This document shows, in pieces, positions 62,494-64,000 of a stretch of 64,000 nucleotides of DNA. This DNA comes from Neoceratodus forsteri (Eukaryota; Chordata; Ceratodontiformes; Ceratodontidae): NCBI GenBank assembly GCA_016271365.2, contig CM028129.1, positions 1,009,435,501-1,009,499,500 of the forward strand, given 5' to 3'. The first letter of the stretch is position 1, and each line of letters begins with the position of its first letter. Below the pieces are notes generated by a model. The model saw only the letters and a program-made list of their open reading frames with translations, was not told where the DNA came from and searched no databases. The position numbers were made by a program, and so were the translations under genes.

Positions 62494-64000
62494 TATAAGT
62501 TTGTTTATTGTTCGACACAAAGTCATTACAATTTATCACACAAGGAAACACAGAAAATCTGTAAAAACGACAGAATAATACAGGCATATATAGCTCTAAA
62601 TAGATTGTAAAAAGCCATTAATTCCAAATATTTAAAAGAACAATTTAAAACCTATAGCTATCAAAATTGCATTGATTAAATGAATAATAGTCTCCTTATT
62701 ACTAGAATGGTCCCATACAATTGTGTCCTACTTAATGACGTGCTTATCAGCTCTTATATATATATAGCTCAAAGCATTCAGAGATACACCAGGAAAATTG
62801 CATATAACATAAAATATAATGGAATGTCCTACCTCTCACGAGCTACCATCAAACAGAGCAAATCATATAAGATAAAATGCTCTTTATCAGAACTTTCATA
62901 TACAAAGCTAAAAATGGAAAAGCAGCTGAGGCCACACTGAGGTATATACAGTTAGAAGCTGAGTAGACAATATTATTCTGTCCATTCAGTTAAAAGCTGG
63001 AACATTTTCAAATCCAGACAGAAATGTTTATGAGTATAGGAACCCATGTTTACCACAGTCCCTAAACTTTTAGTGTTTCCTCCAAAGGTCAGCAGACACC
63101 AACATAACTCCATCTGCGGTTGAACTGCTCCAGGCTTTTACCTCACTACACATTGATTCAATCCCAAAATTGTGGGCTGCCTTAAATTTGATTAAGCAAG
63201 GGAGCACAACTTCATCCCGTTAGAAGCCGACTATATATAGGCCATATATTGCTTCAGTTAAAGGCCATTACTGGTCCTCCAAATACAAAATCTTCAGCAA
63301 GGGAGCCCATAATAAGGGTTCTTTAACAACCAAGTGCAGGACTATACCTGGACTTGTCCCAGCAACTCCAGAGCTTAATGAGTCGAGCTGAACAATTGGG
63401 AGGTCAACATAAAAGCCCATATTTGGATTAGGCTATATGGACCTGCATACTCACAGCAGTAATTATTAATTGTTGGAGTCTTTAACCTTACAGCTGCATG
63501 CTAATAAAAAAAATCCCAATTAAGTTTATATAATCAAACTAGTTTTTTCCAGATTTATGTATACAAATAAAACAGTATTGAAATAAATTCAAATCTAATA
63601 GCTCTCCTAGATCCTGGGAATTTAAGTAAGTTAACGAACATTAATAAATTTGAAGCACTAAAAAAGATAGACAAATATATGAAAAACTGTAAAACAGGCT
63701 TAGACACAGAAACGTTCAAGCTTTCATATATATTCAGCATGGAACACCAAAAAGTATACAAGTTTTCAGCTAAACAGAGTTACGACTCCATTTTAGTCAG
63801 GAGTCCGCTCATTTTTGAGACTAGCGTTCAAGGCTCCATTGGCTCAGCAATCCATTAATTAATGTATCACAGTTAAAGGGCTTTGTTTTTTAATGTTCAG
63901 GAGTCCATTACATTATCATTAGTAGAGACAAATTGGAAGCCACAAAACACCATTTAAATTACCTCTCTCTGTCTCTCAAACAGTGTCTATCGACAAACAT
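62494..64000. other. AT-rich, no recognised feature
   Basis: Contains a TATATATATATA run at about 62757-62766 and several weak palindromes (for example around GCCGACTATATATAGGCC at 63227-63244). Frames at 62680-62940 and 63555-63761 are open but Lys/Ser/Tyr-rich chance-like. I see no protein, LINE block or repeat arms. Confidence 0.45.

Noticed and set aside
62680..62940. Open frame of 86 codons in the AT-rich right end.
   Set aside because: Composition is what AT-rich chance frames give, and nothing around it suggests a gene.
1..64000. CRISPR arrays, bacterial operons, rRNA or tRNA genes.
   Set aside because: No regularly spaced short repeats, no Shine-Dalgarno-led gene clusters, and no cloverleaf or rRNA motifs were seen; the content is typical of a eukaryotic repeat-rich locus.

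Overview
This window looks like vertebrate nuclear DNA from a large, transposon-dominated genome. The mix of CR1, L2 and L1 LINEs, DIRS tyrosine-recombinase retrotransposons, a long-LTR element, a Ginger-like transposase relic and several inverted-repeat DNA elements fits an amphibian (caecilian or salamander-like) best, but that placement is an inference. There are no bacterial operons, no rRNA or tRNA genes I can support, and no intact multi-exon host gene. Nearly all long reading frames belong to mobile elements, and most are broken.

Layout. 1-1003: 3' end of an L2 LINE. 1085-3832: CR1 scraps, a 67-bp tandem repeat, and (1436-1744) the first part of a Ginger-like integrase. 4123-4233: an isolated open exon-like segment with good splice borders. 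5162-9330 and 15912-19708: two minus-strand copies of one CR1 family with recognisable ORF1 (zinc motif plus SGNH esterase) and ORF2 (endonuclease plus reverse transcriptase). Between them, 11064-13004 is a hairpin DNA element holding a nested ORF1-only L1 copy, and 13085-15200 is an AT-rich LINE. 19711-27526: a DIRS-like retrotransposon on the minus strand with inverted terminal repeats, an internal complementary region, RT/RNase H and tyrosine recombinase; a solo LTR (20922-22382) sits inside its recombinase. 28786-30900: CR1 pieces with a 226-bp inverted-repeat insertion. 31383-32925: second part of the Ginger-like gene (integrase C-terminus, cysteine-protease-like block, PHD finger), itself interrupted by a retroposed insert. 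33015-39004: two CR1 copies flanking an exon-like segment at 36840-37212. 39005-41909: an L1 copy. 41930-42850: a degenerate C-rich repeat.

43370-50330 is a nearly 7-kb LTR element with two 1.5-kb LTRs, 4-bp target duplications and a tRNA-Thr-like primer-binding site. It has no gag, pol or env that I can see; its coding content is two overlapping frames (46458-47536) of a protein I do not recognise. Its LTR is the same family as the solo LTR inside the DIRS element. 52503-53924 is an L1 fragment split by a 1-kb inverted-repeat element with an 8-bp duplication. 55009-56301 is a second DIRS piece on the plus strand, 56585-59805 a minus-strand L2 LINE, and 60722-62398 a further CR1.

The elements form a layered insertion history: LTR into DIRS, L1 into hairpin element, retroposed insert into Ginger-like gene, hAT-like element into L1, small MITE into CR1. 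The best candidates for something undescribed are the cargo-only long-LTR element and the Ginger-like integrase-protease-PHD gene scattered over 31 kb.
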